From Coturnix japonica (Eukaryota > Chordata > Aves > Galliformes > Phasianidae): DNA of 64,000 nucleotides. The stretch is from contig NC_029541.1 in assembly GCF_001577835.2 (NCBI RefSeq), forward strand, positions 4,335,141 to 4,399,140. Direction: 5' to 3'. Of this stretch, positions 12,001-24,420 are shown piece by piece (the stretch's first letter is position 1; each line of letters opens with the position of its first letter). A model generated the notes under the pieces. That model made no database searches and was not told the DNA's origin. It saw only the letters and a list, made by a program, of their open reading frames with translations. The translations under genes and the position numbers were made by a program.

Positions 12001-15000
12001 GCGTGGCCCAGCCTGGGTCTCTGGTGTAGGAGAGCTGGATTCAAAGGCTCTGAAAGTCAATGGAGAAACTGCTCTGAAATGGGTTTGCAAAGCAGGGTGA
12101 GAAAATCAGGATTAGGCTTTTGTTCTTGACAGATCCAGTGCCTGACCCGGAGCTCAGCTGAACAGAGGGACCTCCTCGCATTGACTTCCAGAGCAGCTGG
12201 ATCATTCAGCAGCTGAAATCTAGCCATCATCCTAAACACAGCTTTAGGAGGAATATAATAATCAGCAGTGTGGGGAATTGGCAGGTCGGGAGGCAAGGGG
12301 CTGCTTTGTTCCTTACCCAGGCAGCGCTGAGTGTTCTGTTCCCTCTCTGCTGCTGGGAGATAGCAGAGCCCTGGCTGGCTGCAGGACATGGATAGGGAGG
12401 CACTGGGGGCTGTGCTGGAAAAAAGGAGAAAATTAAGAAAAAAAAGAGTGAGAAAAGCTGGACTTTTAACCCATTTGGAGTCCTTTGCAACAAACTATGG
12501 GGCTGTTATGTCAGCTTTTGAAAGCAGGAGATCAAGCAAGAAGACACCAGCAATGTGCAGGAGGGGATGCTGGCATCTCAGCTGTGCAGCAGAGCTGGAG
12601 TAGCGCTCCCTGGGCCGTAAGTCCCCCCGGGTCACCCCTTCTCCTTTACCCCTGGCTGTGACGGCTGCAGGCAGCGCAGCCCTGCATCCTGGCTCTCTCT
12701 CTGAGTTGATTCTGCCACCTTTCTTTCATTCTGGGATTTATTTGTTGCCGCTCGCTCAATTACATTATTGCAAATTGTGAGTGATAAAACCCTTAAATTA
12801 CTTATAGCTCATCCTTGTTTAAGAGAATAATTAGCGTGTTTCTAAACAGGGAGCAATTCTTCTCAATGGGAAACTTAAAGGATGCTTTCCCTGTAACTTA
12901 TGCTACATAAATAATTGATCATTGATTACACAAGAGTTTGATGCTGCCTGGCCCCAAAATCTCTCCCTCCTTCTCATGCTAAGCTGCAGTTCCCCTCGTG
13001 CTGAGGATCTCTGCAGGCTGGAAGTGCTGCAGATCCCATCTGGGGGTCTGCTCAGGGCTGTCCCCATGGCAGGGTATAGAGCAGCACAGCGTCACCTACA
13101 TTGCTGGGATGCTCCTATTGCATCCCTATTCTGTGACACACCTGCATGGAAACCCTCAACCAAACCCCAGCCTGGCAGCCTCATTGGGATTCTGGAGTTG
13201 ATCACAGAGTTTCTCGAGCTCTTACTTTAATTATTTTTTCCCCTGACCAGAAAAACTGCCTCAAACCTCCACCGTTTGCCCGTGTCACTGAAACCCATAT
13301 GAGTGATTTATGCAGCTGGCAGCAGGGAGGTTATTTAGCTATTGTTTTAAAAGCAGGTGCAAGGGAGCAGGAATGGAGACATATTTCATCTGTGCTTCAG
13401 CCCCTGCCACCTGGGAGAGGCTGGGAAACAGGTAGGGAGAGCTGCTCCCATCCATCTCCTGGGCTGAGAGGAGCAGATCTCATGGCAGGGTTTGGACCCT
13501 CTGCATGGCATTGGGGATGATGTGGGTTTGGGTGGCAGGAAGCTGAGTGCCCCACAGCTGTGGGTCCCAGCAGGAGGAGCCTCTGCCCCCTTATCCATGC
13601 AGGGAACCACGGCTGTTTTCAGTGCTGTGTGGTGAGGCAGAGAGTTGTGATTTCCAGCGCAACCCAGTTCTCCCTCTATGTTAATTAAACAGGACAGGAA
13701 CACGGACCTGGCTTCTCTGAACAAGAAATCAACTGGAAGGTGGCTCCTTTCCCGAGCACTGCTGCTTCAGCAACACGAGTGGGGGAGACAGGAGGAGGAG
13801 AAGAACCCTGGATTAAATTTAATGAAAATAAATACATCAGCTCTGCTGGCAGCAGATGGGGCCCTGCTTAGGGGACAGTGAGTCCGGCTCATTCTTCAGG
13901 AGCTGTAACTGTGTTGGCTCACAGCCCGACTGGTGGCTTTGCACAAAGTGCTTCTGGAGGTCTGGGGAAGATGCCATGGAGGTGAGACAGCCCACAGGAC
14001 AGTGATAGATGAAGGAATGCTTCACCAAGCTGCCGTGTGCTTTGTGAGGAGCCTGTCGTACTGGATGCTAAATACCAAATGGAGATTAAATGGTGGTGGT
14101 GGAGGTGGGGAGTTCAACCTCTCTGCTCCTGAGGGTTTCGCTCAGCAAAACTTCCTGCAGAGTTACACAGAGGTGTGGGGGCTTCACAGGGTCAGATGGT
14201 TCCTTGGTTTTTCTGTTATTGAGCTGCCCCCTCCCTCACTGCTACCCCAAACCTGGTGATTGCTTTAGTAATGATGTGCTCCCTTACAGTGTCCCAGATC
14301 TGGTTTCCTTTGTGTCCCATAGCACATCTGGCACAGGTTCCTGCCCACGGTGTGGAGACCAGCTGGCATCTGCCTTCCTTCTCCAGAAACTGCTTCTACA
14401 CAACGTGATTGTGGAGTATCTCGGAGCCTGTATGTGGTTACAGTCAGCCCACAGCTCACAGAGTCCCCAGGGAGACGGGGACCCAACAGATGGATGGGCA
14501 GCAAAGAGAGCAGTAACTGCATTCAGTCCCATTTCCTTGGGAAATCGGGCTGGAAAGGGTGAACCAGCACCTCGGCAGCTGGCAGGGATGGGGCAGGATG
14601 TGGGAAGAGAAATAGCTGCTGTCAGGGGCAGAGCTGTGAGAGGGGCTGGGGGCTGATGATCACCCCCAGCATGCAGTGAGCTGTGCCCAGCTCCCAGGGC
14701 TGTCCCTTCGTGGCAATGTTAATGAGAGGTTTGCCTGTGTCCTGTGGTGATCTGCCGGGCTTTGTTTGCTTAGCTGAGCTTCTCCAAAGCTCTGGGCTGT
14801 TTGTGTGCAGGGATTTGATTTCAGGTCCATCTCGAACCCTCGTTGTGCCTCGTGGAGACATTTCCATTGCTAAATATCAGAACGAGGATCTCTGAAAGCC
14901 AGAGCGAGGAAGGACAGAGCGAGAGATGCGGGATGAAGGACAGCAAAGGGCTGGAGGAGAGGATTAGGGCTACGGTAATAGGAAGTGAAAGGAAAACAAA

Positions 15001-15890
15001 GTCCAAATCAGGCCCCGTGGAGGAGTAAACACCAGGATGGTTGGGTGGGCAAGCACGGCTCCTGCAGAGGCTGTGGGATCATTCAAAAAGCAATTAAATG
15101 CTTTCCTGGGGGAACCGGCTTATGGGAAGGAAGGAGACAGCTTGGACCTTCTCCAGTCCCTGCTATCTTTAATAATCTTTCAGCAGCTTGAGCCAGCTGG
15201 TGGCTAAAGGCAACAGCCAGCAGTCTGTAGGGGAGGTGGGTCGAGGGCTGAAGTGTGGGGCTGCAGCCAGGCGGGTTGGTTGCATTGCTCTGCAGTGCTG
15301 CATGGGAGGAGTCCCTTGTGATCCTCTGTGATGGTTCCAAAATGCCCCAACCCCCTGATGCTACAAGGCCTTGGGAAGAGCGATGGGTTCTGGGCTCTCC
15401 CACTGCTCTCCAGCACCAGTGAGTCAAACCCAAGGTCCTGGTCCTGAAGGTTATTCCATGGCATCTGCCTTGGTCATTTTTCTCTTTAATTTAATTGTTT
15501 ATTCCTATAGGAAGAAAGAAATCACCTTTTCACGTGCCACCCTGCTGCGGCTGCACCACGGGGCTCCTCTGGATGCTTCCCCCCCCTCACAGCAGTGGGG
15601 TGATGGCATGGAGCCATCAGAAGGTGGGTTTCTCAGGGTTGCAATGCAGCCGCCGACGTGCGGGAGGCAGCCGGCTTGACGTGCAATTTGCATTTTAATC
15701 AAGAAACTCGTATTTTTTCCGTCATTTGCATTTAAATCAGGCGTGTTTCATAACTGAACATCCCTCTTAAATGCGTGCTCTGTGCTTTGGCTGGGCTGGG
15801 GGAGGTCAGGGGAAGCTTTGCTCTGCTCCTGGGGCAGGTGGTGTCGTGCTTTGCTCTCAGGTGGTTTCTGCTGTCCCCTGGGTGAGCTGC

Positions 15891-16185
15891 TGGTGCATGG
15901 CAGAGCATTGCATGGTGCATGGCAGAGCATTGCATGGTGCATGGCAGAGCATTGCATGGTGCATGGCAGAGCATTGCATGGTGCATGGCAGAGCATTGCA
16001 TGGTGCATGGCAGAGCATTGCATGGTGCATGGCAGAGCATTGCATGGTGCATGGCAGAGCATTGCATGGTGCATGGCAAAGCATTGCATGGTGCATGGCA
16101 AAGCATTGCATGTTAATGGCAGAGCATTGCATGGTGCATGGCAGATAATTGCATGGTAGATCATTGCATGTTAATGGCAGATCAG
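15891..16185 (+). repeat. 22-bp minisatellite, about 12 copies
   Basis: The unit contains GCATTGCATGG followed by TGCATGGCAGA. Core GCATTGCAT starts at 15905, 15927, 15949, 15971, 15993, 16015, 16037, 16059, 16081 and 16103, exactly 22 bp apart, then at 16124 with one base lost, after which copies degenerate. The central copies are identical, so homogenisation is recent. The unit has no stop codon in several frames, which produces repetitive chance frames on both strands repeating every 66 bp; these are not genes. Confidence 0.97.
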
Positions 16186-19100
16186 GCAGAGGGGAGGCAG
16201 GGAGCTGCAGCTCTCCATCCCAGAGCCTGGCTGTCCCCAACCCACTGCTGAGCATTTGGACACCCAGCTGCCAAAATGGTGCTGTGCCCCCACTGCTCCT
16301 TTGGGGAACACATCAGAGAGGGACGAGGCAGAGGCTGAGTAACAGTGGGAATAATTCAGGTTGATTTTTTCCCAGCCTTCTCATTTGCTGAACGTGTCAC
16401 CAGCCGTGTAGTATGCGGGGAGTTTCGTATCAATTTTCTGCAATGCCAGGCCATAAATAAAGAAAACAAATGTCGTGCCTGTTAATCAGCGGCTGCTCAC
16501 CCAAATGAGTTCCCTGTGCGTTTCCCTGTTCTATAATTACTTGTCTCCTGCTGCTAGTTTGTAACTTCTCAGGCTGTGGCTCTGCTCGTGGCTTTTCCCC
16601 TTTCCTTTGACAGGATTAATCTGTTGCTTGTTGGGTTGGTTGTAGGTTTGCTTTTTTTCCCTCTATTTATTTCAGGCAGGGGGGAGTTAAGAACCTTTAG
16701 ATTTGTAGGGGAGGTTTCTGAGTGTGGTTCATGGTGCATGTGTGCTTCTCTCTTCCAGGAGCAGAACCTGAGCTCAGCACCCAGCACAGCAGGGCAGGAG
16801 GAAGCAGCCCTTTCAATTCTAGGGTGGACAGCTTGGAGCAGATAAGATGAGCAGACAAGGAACAGCTGTGAAAATATAATGTAATTTCCCAGCCCTCCAA
16901 ACCGAGGTAACTTCATCTCCCTTCCCCTTTGCACTGAAAATAATTGTAATTTACACACCAAAGGGGACGGACACTCTGAAACGTCTCGTGGCAGGAAAGC
17001 ATTCACTGCAGCCATCACGTGGATCTGCTCCTGGGGAGTGATGCATGAGGAGGGGGGCTAAGAGATGGGTTTTTTGGGGGCAGCAGAAAGAATGCATCCC
17101 TGGTGCCTCCCTGGGCTGCCTGCTGCACGCAGCAATGCCGTGTGCTTTATGTCCATTGAAGCCTTCCTGGATGCTCGTTTCCCCGGCAGCCTCTGCTTTG
17201 AAGGAAGAATAAAGGACTTGCTTTCTAGTGCAGCATAAGAGAAAGCACACTGGGGAAGCTGGTCTGCCCTATGGGAGGAATAATAGGTCTATTAGGTGAA
17301 TACATTTGCTGTGCACCCAGCCAAAACGTTTCATTAAAACAACGGGGCTCCTCCCTCCCCTGCTAATAAATTAACCTCTGTGCAGGGACAGAGCTGCAGG
17401 AAGGAGTTGTTTATTGGAGCCAAGCACTGCAGCTCCCGCTGGAGCCCCATAGCCAACAATAGCTGATGGAGGGGATTCCTTCTTGGCCTCCATCTTTTCA
17501 TCCATTTCTGTGGCTTTGGGAGAGGATGGGCAGTGACCTGGTCAGGATGGGGAGTCCCTGGTGCACTCTTGGCTGTAGCTTTGGTGTTTGATCTCTGTTT
17601 CTGGGCGCTACTGCCTCTGTGGGTTGGGGTCTGTGATCGCATCTGTAGGCTCTGTTCTATTTTTTGGCTTGTATCAGTCACCTGGGAGCATCTTGCTGCT
17701 CTTTGGGGCTGAGCACTTGGCCGATGCTTGGTGAAAGGTGTTTCCAAAAGAGAGATGCTGTGCTTGTGTGTTCCAGCAGCCATCAAATAGCTCAGAGGAA
17801 AATCCATGGTGAAATATTTTCCTTTTCTTCATTGCTGCCCTACAGGCCCCTTGGCAATGCAATGGAGACGCATCCCTACCCTCATCCCTGCAGAGCTGAG
17901 TGCCTGAAATGAAGTTATCCCCATCCGCCTTCCCCTGGGTGAGCACAGCACACTGCAGCCTCGGAAATGTGAGCAGATCTCCTGCCTGTCAGCGTGTGAA
18001 CCCAGCGAGCAGAGCGAGGAGGAGGAGGGGAGGAAGGAGAGCATGGCCATGTGTGTGCAGGAAGCCAGCACTGTGCACCCCAAGGAGACGCGCGCCGCCT
18101 TCGCCCACTCTCTGCTGTCGAAGCACTGGGTGCAATGTGCTCGTCCTGACACTTCGCTGCCTGTTTCTCGAAACCCGTCAGAACTGGGTGGGTGCTCAGA
18201 TGGGTGGCATATGGTCTGAGCTCACCCAGCGAAAACAGGAGCGGGAAATGGGTCGGGGAGAGTGGGAGGGAGGAAGCGCTGCCATCAGGGAGCCGTCCTG
18301 CTGGCAGCTGCCTCAGTGTGAGCGCAGCCCTGATCCGGCTGCATGGGGAGACTGTGGGGAGCTGCTTGGTGGGGCTGCCCTGCAGGGGGGAACGGTCTGA
18401 GTGTGCTGTTCTGTGAGTTTCAGGTGTGGGAGTGCACACTGGGTGCCGTCCTTCTTGTTGGTGGGGTGTGGGGTTGGCACTCAGGGTTGAGGATGAGTCT
18501 GGACATCCTGCCCCAGTGTGAGCTGACATTGCAAGCAGAGCGGTGTACTGAAAGCCAAGAAAAGCCAGATCTGGGTGCTCGCTGTGCCTCCAAGCCCTAT
18601 GGGCTCCAAGCAGCCATAGCCTGCAGGAGCTGTAGCTGCAGTTGTGCTGAGTTTTGGTGCTGAGGGAGTCCAGCAGGATGGGGACACCAGCGGGTCCGTG
18701 CTGAGTGTGGTGGGGACGCATCTGCCAGCCCATCTGGCACAGCAGCTGCCGGCAGGAGCTGGGGCTGTGTGTGCTGAGTGCGGGTGGATGGAAGTAACTA
18801 CTGGGAGAGAGGGGAAACCTGCAGCAGAACAGAGGGCTGCATCTGGGTTGAATGCTGATGTGCGCTGTGCTGTTCTGGTGGGAGCTATGTGACACCAAGG
18901 AAAGCAATAGTGAAACTCCTAGGGTTTGGCAGAGCTCAGTGCAACCTGTTGTGTTGGCTTTGTGGTCCCCCTTAGGTCTCTGGTGCACTGTGGGAGGAGA
19001 CAATGCTCTGTGCAGGACCATGAGATGTGGATAGTGTGGATCTGGGGCACAAAAGCACTTGAATAGGGTTTGGGTGGACCTGGACCATGAAAGGAAGACA

Positions 19101-22100
19101 TAGAGGGCTTAATGAACCTGATCTGTGGGCATCAGCACCTGAAGTGTGGTGTGATCTTCCATGTGATGTTTGGTCTTGTTGATGGAGCCAATAGGGACAA
19201 GTTGGTCCACAACCCACCGAGAGCTCCAAGAATCCTGAGTCCATCCCCATCCCCTTGCAGAACAGTGCAGAACATCACTCACCTCCAGGCTCTCTATGGA
19301 AGCTGGAGATCAAGAAGAGTTTCTTTTTAAAAGCAAGCTGGCTTTGCCCATCCTCCCTTTTTCAAAGCCAGATTTCTGCAGAGATTTGTCTTCTGGGCTC
19401 TGGGTTCTCCTGGTTGGATCCTTCTTGTAATTCATCATCACCAACATCACGTCTTGCTTTTAATCAGCCTCCACCATTCAGGCATGCTGCAGCTCCCTAG
19501 ACAGCAAAGCATTACCCTTCATTACGAGCAGGACTTGGGGGGCACGGGGGAGCACAGCCCATTGCTCTTCATCACCGCCAATAGATCAGAGCAGATCACT
19601 TCTGCAACAGCTTTAATAAATTGATTCAATTTGGCAAGCAGAAAAAGATAAAAATAAGAGAGGGAGATTAAAAAGTAAAGGAGGGAATAATGCGAGATGC
19701 TCCCAGCAATTGTGGTGGATGGTAAATCTCTTTTTTATTACTCCTTTATTATTTCCAGAATCTGAAGTTTAAATAATTAAGCAGAATAAATGGTGGATGA
19801 ATATTATTTTCAAGTTTTATTTATTGATTCTCAAGGGACAGATGTGCACAGAGACCCGGGCACTGAGGAAACTAATTTCTCCACTGGTGTAAATCAGCAT
19901 AGCATCATTAGCATGAACACCATTTAAAGGAGATTTACACAAGCTGAGAGTCCAGCCTCCTAATTTTGGAAAGAAAATATGACAGACTTTGTCAGGTTTG
20001 ATATTTTTTTGTGTTCTGTGCGATTCATTTCTTTTCCAATTTAAAAGCACACCCCGTATGTTTCCTTCTGTAATTTAAACGCGCTTCTTGAGAGCCTTGT
20101 TCACTCCAAAGGTCCTTTTTGGAGCTTGAGATGGCTGAACTGTGTGCTCTCAGCTCAGTGATGCCGCTGGTAGTTGGGAAGGGATGGTGTGAGTGATGGA
20201 ATGGGGGCCACCATTCCTCTGAGTGCCCCGGGTTCCTGGCTTTGCCCTCACCACACTGTGGTATGGGATGGACACCTCGATCCTTGGCTGCTCCTCATTG
20301 CATCTTTCATCTCTTGCAGGCACCCCGGGGCTTCCATCTTCCAGAGGAAACCTCGAGCACTGCGATATTTTCAGCACTGCGGAGGAGAGCGAAGCGACGG
20401 CTGCTGCAGTGAGAACAACAGAGGCCGCGGAGGAGAAGGAGGTGATCCGATATTAACAGGGGGGGCCAATTAAGGACGCCAGGAATTAAAGACATCTGAC
20501 ACCTGTAAGTAAATTAACCCAAAGGCAATGCGCTGGTAGAGGAATTTCTGCTACACGGGGAGTGACATATGGCTGGAGCAACCCTGTGAGCAGACAAAGA
20601 GGTGGTTCCCTTTGTTATACAACCTTGCTTGTGTGCTAAAACCAATTAGGGCACATCATCCGTGCTGCTGGAGCTGGTAGTGATGGCACGGGGGCTGGAA
20701 ATGCTGACAGGTTTCAGGAGTCCCGAACTCCGCTCGTGCAAAGACAACACGATGAGGCGTCATAAGGAGGAGTTTTTTGTACTTGAGTCAACACTGGAAT
20801 ACAAATATGGGGAACACGGGGCTGGGTGGGAGATTCTGACTTGTATGGCATCATTCATTGCTGATGATCCCTCCAGCCAGCCTGGCTTTGTTGGGGCAGA
20901 GGCCCAATATTGTGCTTGCTGATCTTGTCTCACTCCTCTCCACAAAGCTGGGCCATGTTCTTGCCCCTACCCAAGTGTGTTGTGCTCATCCACTTACCCA
21001 GCATCTCTCCCACAAAGCACTTGCCTGGCTCTGACAGTGGGGCAGCCATCACCTGCCTGTGCATGTGCCTGGGAGGAACCATGCGTGGGACTGAGCTCTG
21101 GCTCCCACCATCTCAGCAGGAGTGAGATTTGGTCCTCGGAAATGTCATTTGCTAAACAACAAGTCATGATAAACACATTGTTATTCTCCTATTTATTTTC
21201 TCTCCCCTCTCTGTGGGAGTAGATGCTATTGCTAAGTGACCGAACTCTCACTTGACCCTTGAAAATCCAAGAGTCATGTTTAATTCATGTCTTTTATTTA
21301 TAGGTTTGGGGCTCCTCTGGTTGCTGTCCTGAGCTGTGCTCTCTCCAGGAACAGCCGTCAGGACTGCGCTGCAGTGTCAGCTCCATTCACGCTGATGAGG
21401 GCTTGGGAAACAAACAAACAAACACAACAAAATCAAGGGGGAAAAAGAAGAAAAAGGGGAAGTTTTGCAGTCTGAACGCATGGATGGATGTTTTCAGAGC
21501 AGCTGCAGCTCACTGCCCACCCACCCGCCATCCTATCAGGGGTTTTCCTGCCCCAACCAGAAGTTTTGTTTGTCACTTTGAGCTCTTCATGAGCCTTATC
21601 ATAAAAGGATGCTGCTGGGGGTGGAAGTGCGCTGGGTCATGGTTTGGACCCATGGTTTTCCTCTCCCACTGCCCCTTTTCTTCTTAAAGAATAGGAAGGA
21701 ATTATATCCCATCAGTGGCTTTTAAAAGCCAACTGAAAATGTCCTTTATTAAATTACCACCCTATTGATCTAGCAGTCATCCGAAAGGGGATTGATTGAG
21801 GACTTAAACAGACGCGCAGCCGGGCCAGACGCTCAATTAATGTGCATAAACGGGCAGGGAAGAAGCAATTTTCAGAGTAAGTCAAGCAAGAGATCAATCC
21901 TGTTTTGCCTCCTATGCCAAAGTTGCTTGTGTATTTATTTTTACATTATTCCATCTTGGGGGCTTTTTGTCCCTCTTAAGATGAGCGTGTTGTTGAGAGG
22001 CAGCACTCAGAGCTCAGCTCAGTGTGCTCAGCCATCGCTCCTTTCCTGCAGGCCTTGGAGATTACGCCTTCCCAGGAGGGTTGGTGTCTTGCTTCCCAGT

Positions 22101-22247
22101 CTCCCTGAAGCCAGATGTAGATGGCATCACCCTGCCCGTGTAAAGGGGTCACTCATGGTTTGCAGTGACTGGAGGAGAGCACAGAGCCAGGCTGCTGAGC
22201 TAAGGGGGAGGGCTGAGCTAAGTAATGTGTTGGCACATGGGACCGTG
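16186..22247. other. Intergenic DNA
   Basis: No identified gene. It contains a purine-rich and CpG-bearing stretch (18,004-18,105), an AT-rich block (19,600-20,060) and a CpG-rich segment with splice signals (20,320-20,504). The longest open frame in the window (minus strand, 17,915-19,021, 368 codons) has no domain and a Ser/Pro/His-rich composition expected from antisense TG-rich DNA. Confidence 0.6.
20320..20504 (+). ncRNA. Candidate unassigned exon
   Basis: A 185-bp segment with about eleven CpGs in CpG-poor surroundings, preceded by CATCTCTTGCAG and followed by GTAAGTAAAT, a near-ideal donor. One frame is open to a TAA at 20454 and ends with an acidic stretch (TTEAAEEKEVIRY). It could be an exon of an unknown transcript, coding or not, or a regulatory element. 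No homology was recognised. Confidence 0.25.
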
Positions 22248-22332
22248 GGCAGTGGGCATGGTGGGTTGGGTCCAGGTTGGACTTGGGGATCTCAGAGGTC
22301 TTTTCCAGCCTGAATGTTTCTATGATTCTATG
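22248..22332 (+). mobile_element. CR1 LINE 3' end
   Basis: Contains GGGCATGGTGGG, TTGGACTTGGGGATCTCAGA, GGTCTTTTCCAGCCTGAATG and the terminal TTTCTATGATTCTATG, the typical CR1 3' end. It is a 5'-truncated copy on the plus strand, moderately diverged. Confidence 0.9.
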
Positions 22333-23084
22333 TCACTTCACAGCCTCAGGCAGCTCATCCTGGTGAGCCAGAGATGCCGGATGCAGACCTGGTGCAGACC
22401 CACCAGGTCCTCCCATAAGGAGCCAAAGTGACTGCACAGCAGAGAACACTGTGGATTCTGTGCTCCTGAGTGTGCACAACTGAAGCCCGCTCACTGCTTT
22501 GGTTTTTCCTTGTTCAGCATCTTCTAATCAGAAGTCAGATCTCCTTTGAGGTGAAGGACCTCTGTTCTGCCACGCTTAGGGAATATGGGCTCAAAAACAC
22601 CCATGTGAGCTCTTCCTTCTCCCCTTCTCTCTTGTTGTCCTCATGATCAGGTGGGTGTAAGATCCATGTTGGGGCACATGGAGAAGAACTCCTGCCTGAT
22701 GCTTAGCCGCCTCCTGTCCCACCAACCTCAGGCATCCCTTCTTGCTGCTGCTCCATGGAACAACGTGGCTTTGTGCATCCCCTGCCTGAACACAGAGCCC
22801 TCGTCCTGACCTGGTATCACTGCTGAGTCACTGCGGCAGGCAGCCTCTCCTCTCAACTGCAGCCAGGAGGAAACGTGCTCCGAGCTACAGCCATAATTAG
22901 CAGGAGCTCATTGCAAAGGCTGAGGCTGAGGGCTTTCCCTGTCTGTTACATCTCAAGAAGCCTGTCATTATGTGGATGGAGAAGCTTTATTCCTCTTTCA
23001 CTTTGCACAGCGAGGGAGTTCCTTTCCCACGTAGGTGGTGCTGGTGGGAGGACTGGGATGTGCTGAGGATGAGGGTGCCTTGGG

Positions 23085-23167
23085 GTTTGCTGGGGTTTGG
23101 GCTGGAGCTGCTTGGGGAGGGGGACAGGAGGAAGGGATGTGGGGTGGGGGAGAGCTGGAGGGGGTTG
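23085..23167 (+). repeat. G-rich tract with quadruplex potential
   Basis: Many runs of three to five G separated by short spacers on the plus strand (for example GGGGAGGGGGACAGGAGG and GGGGTGGGGG). Confidence 0.6.
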
Positions 23168-24119
23168 CTCAGTTTGCAGTTGTTCAGTTCAGTGCCTTAG
23201 GAGCTAAAGCCAGGGATGGTGGGAGGGAGGAGGAGCACAGCCCCTCTGACAGAGTTTGGGAGTGGGGCCTTTGGGGGGTCCTGACCCATCTCCTCTCTCA
23301 GCCCATGAAACCCATTAGGAGCAACAGAGAGGAACTGAAGCCAGAGGCTCCTTTCCCCTGTCTCATCTTTGTGATGCAGTCACTTTTAAGGAGAATAAAT
23401 TATTGAATGGGTGAAATCTTCTGTGCAGGGTAATAAAAATGAATCCTCAATTAGACAGCACCTGAATGGGGGCAGCTCCAGCTGCAGGCAGAGACCTCTC
23501 ACCTCTTTTCCTTTGCTTTTTTAACCCGAGGTTGTTGTTTCTTCCCTGCCCAAGGTTGGCTGTGCTGGAAAGGATGTGCAACACAGCAGCAGGGTCGTGT
23601 CAGCAGGAGGGATCTGGTGATCTCCTTTGGACCAAGAGCTGGTCAGCAATGAAAAGGGATTTGTGTTTGTTTGTTGTTAAATTTTTAATAGCTCTGCTCT
23701 TTGAGTTTTGGAGGCGATGTTTCATTTCAGAGCCTTCCTTTGCCCCTGGTAGTACAAGCTGTAATTTGATGTGCTCTGTGTTAATAAAGGAACGTTCCTT
23801 TTTCTCTCTTGTTCCTCCTTGAGTTGCAACCAAATAAGTGGAGCACAATTAACTGGCTGTGAGCATCAGGGTGTGCCTGGGTGCAGTGGGGTGCATGGGG
23901 CAGGTGGGGGAGGGAGCCCCATAGCATAGTGCTGGGCATAGGCAGAGAATGGAGCACCAAGCAAAGCCACCACCATGAGCAAACCCCTCTGGTGGGCTCT
24001 CCCTGGGGTGTTAAGATCTCCCAGCTGCTCCTATGATGGAAAACAACCCAAATACTTTCATTCCTGAGGACAAGCCACTGAAACTCAGAGCATCACCATG
24101 GCTGTAAATGGCTGCAAAC

Positions 24120-24420
24120 TCGGGGGGCTGAGGAAGCAGTGATTTATATGTATGGTTGGGATTTTATTTGCATTTTAAATCACACTCTTCGGCTAAACTA
24201 ATGGACCCCCTATTTATAGATGACTTCAACATAAAGTGACTGCTAATTACTACAATTAATATAGCGTTAAAGGCTCGCCAGCCAACTCCACTGCAACTTG
24301 TATCGCCTACTCATTTTCAATTAAGGCACAGTGACAAGTAAAATACGCAGTTATTAAGAGCAGAGCCCCGTTGTGTAATTACATTTTTCTAAGGTCATTT
24401 ATCTCCTGCAATATACACTT
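24120..24420. promoter_or_regulatory. Candidate conserved non-coding element
   Basis: AT-rich, non-repetitive DNA with an octamer ATTTGCAT (about 24,168), a CTAATTAC homeodomain site (about 24,244) and CAATTAAGG (about 24,319). Texture and motif density resemble vertebrate developmental enhancers. Conservation was not tested. Confidence 0.3.

Larger units (their letters stand above)
9488..15890. other. Intergenic DNA
   Basis: No coding exon was recognised. It contains a CATC-rich degenerate tract (11,518-11,640), an AT-rich block with a GGATAATCC palindrome (11,700-12,000) and another AT-rich block at 12,720-12,930. Confidence 0.65.

Noticed and set aside
15891-16185. CRISPR-like regular repeats
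   Set aside because: Copies are directly abutting with no spacers, in a vertebrate genome; it is a minisatellite.
15732-16255. Repetitive open frames on both strands (CNALPCTMQ and AEHCMVHG strings)
   Set aside because: Direct consequence of the 22-bp minisatellite, whose unit lacks stops, so several frames stay open.
17334-17807. 157-codon minus-strand frame with a basic stretch
   Set aside because: No similarity to a known family was recognised and no splice or promoter context; overlapping frames are equally long.
17915-19021. 368-codon minus-strand open frame, the longest in the window
   Set aside because: Ser/Pro/His/Thr-rich composition, no domain or family resemblance, and other long frames overlap it. 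Absence of stops is explained by TG/CA-rich DNA read antisense.
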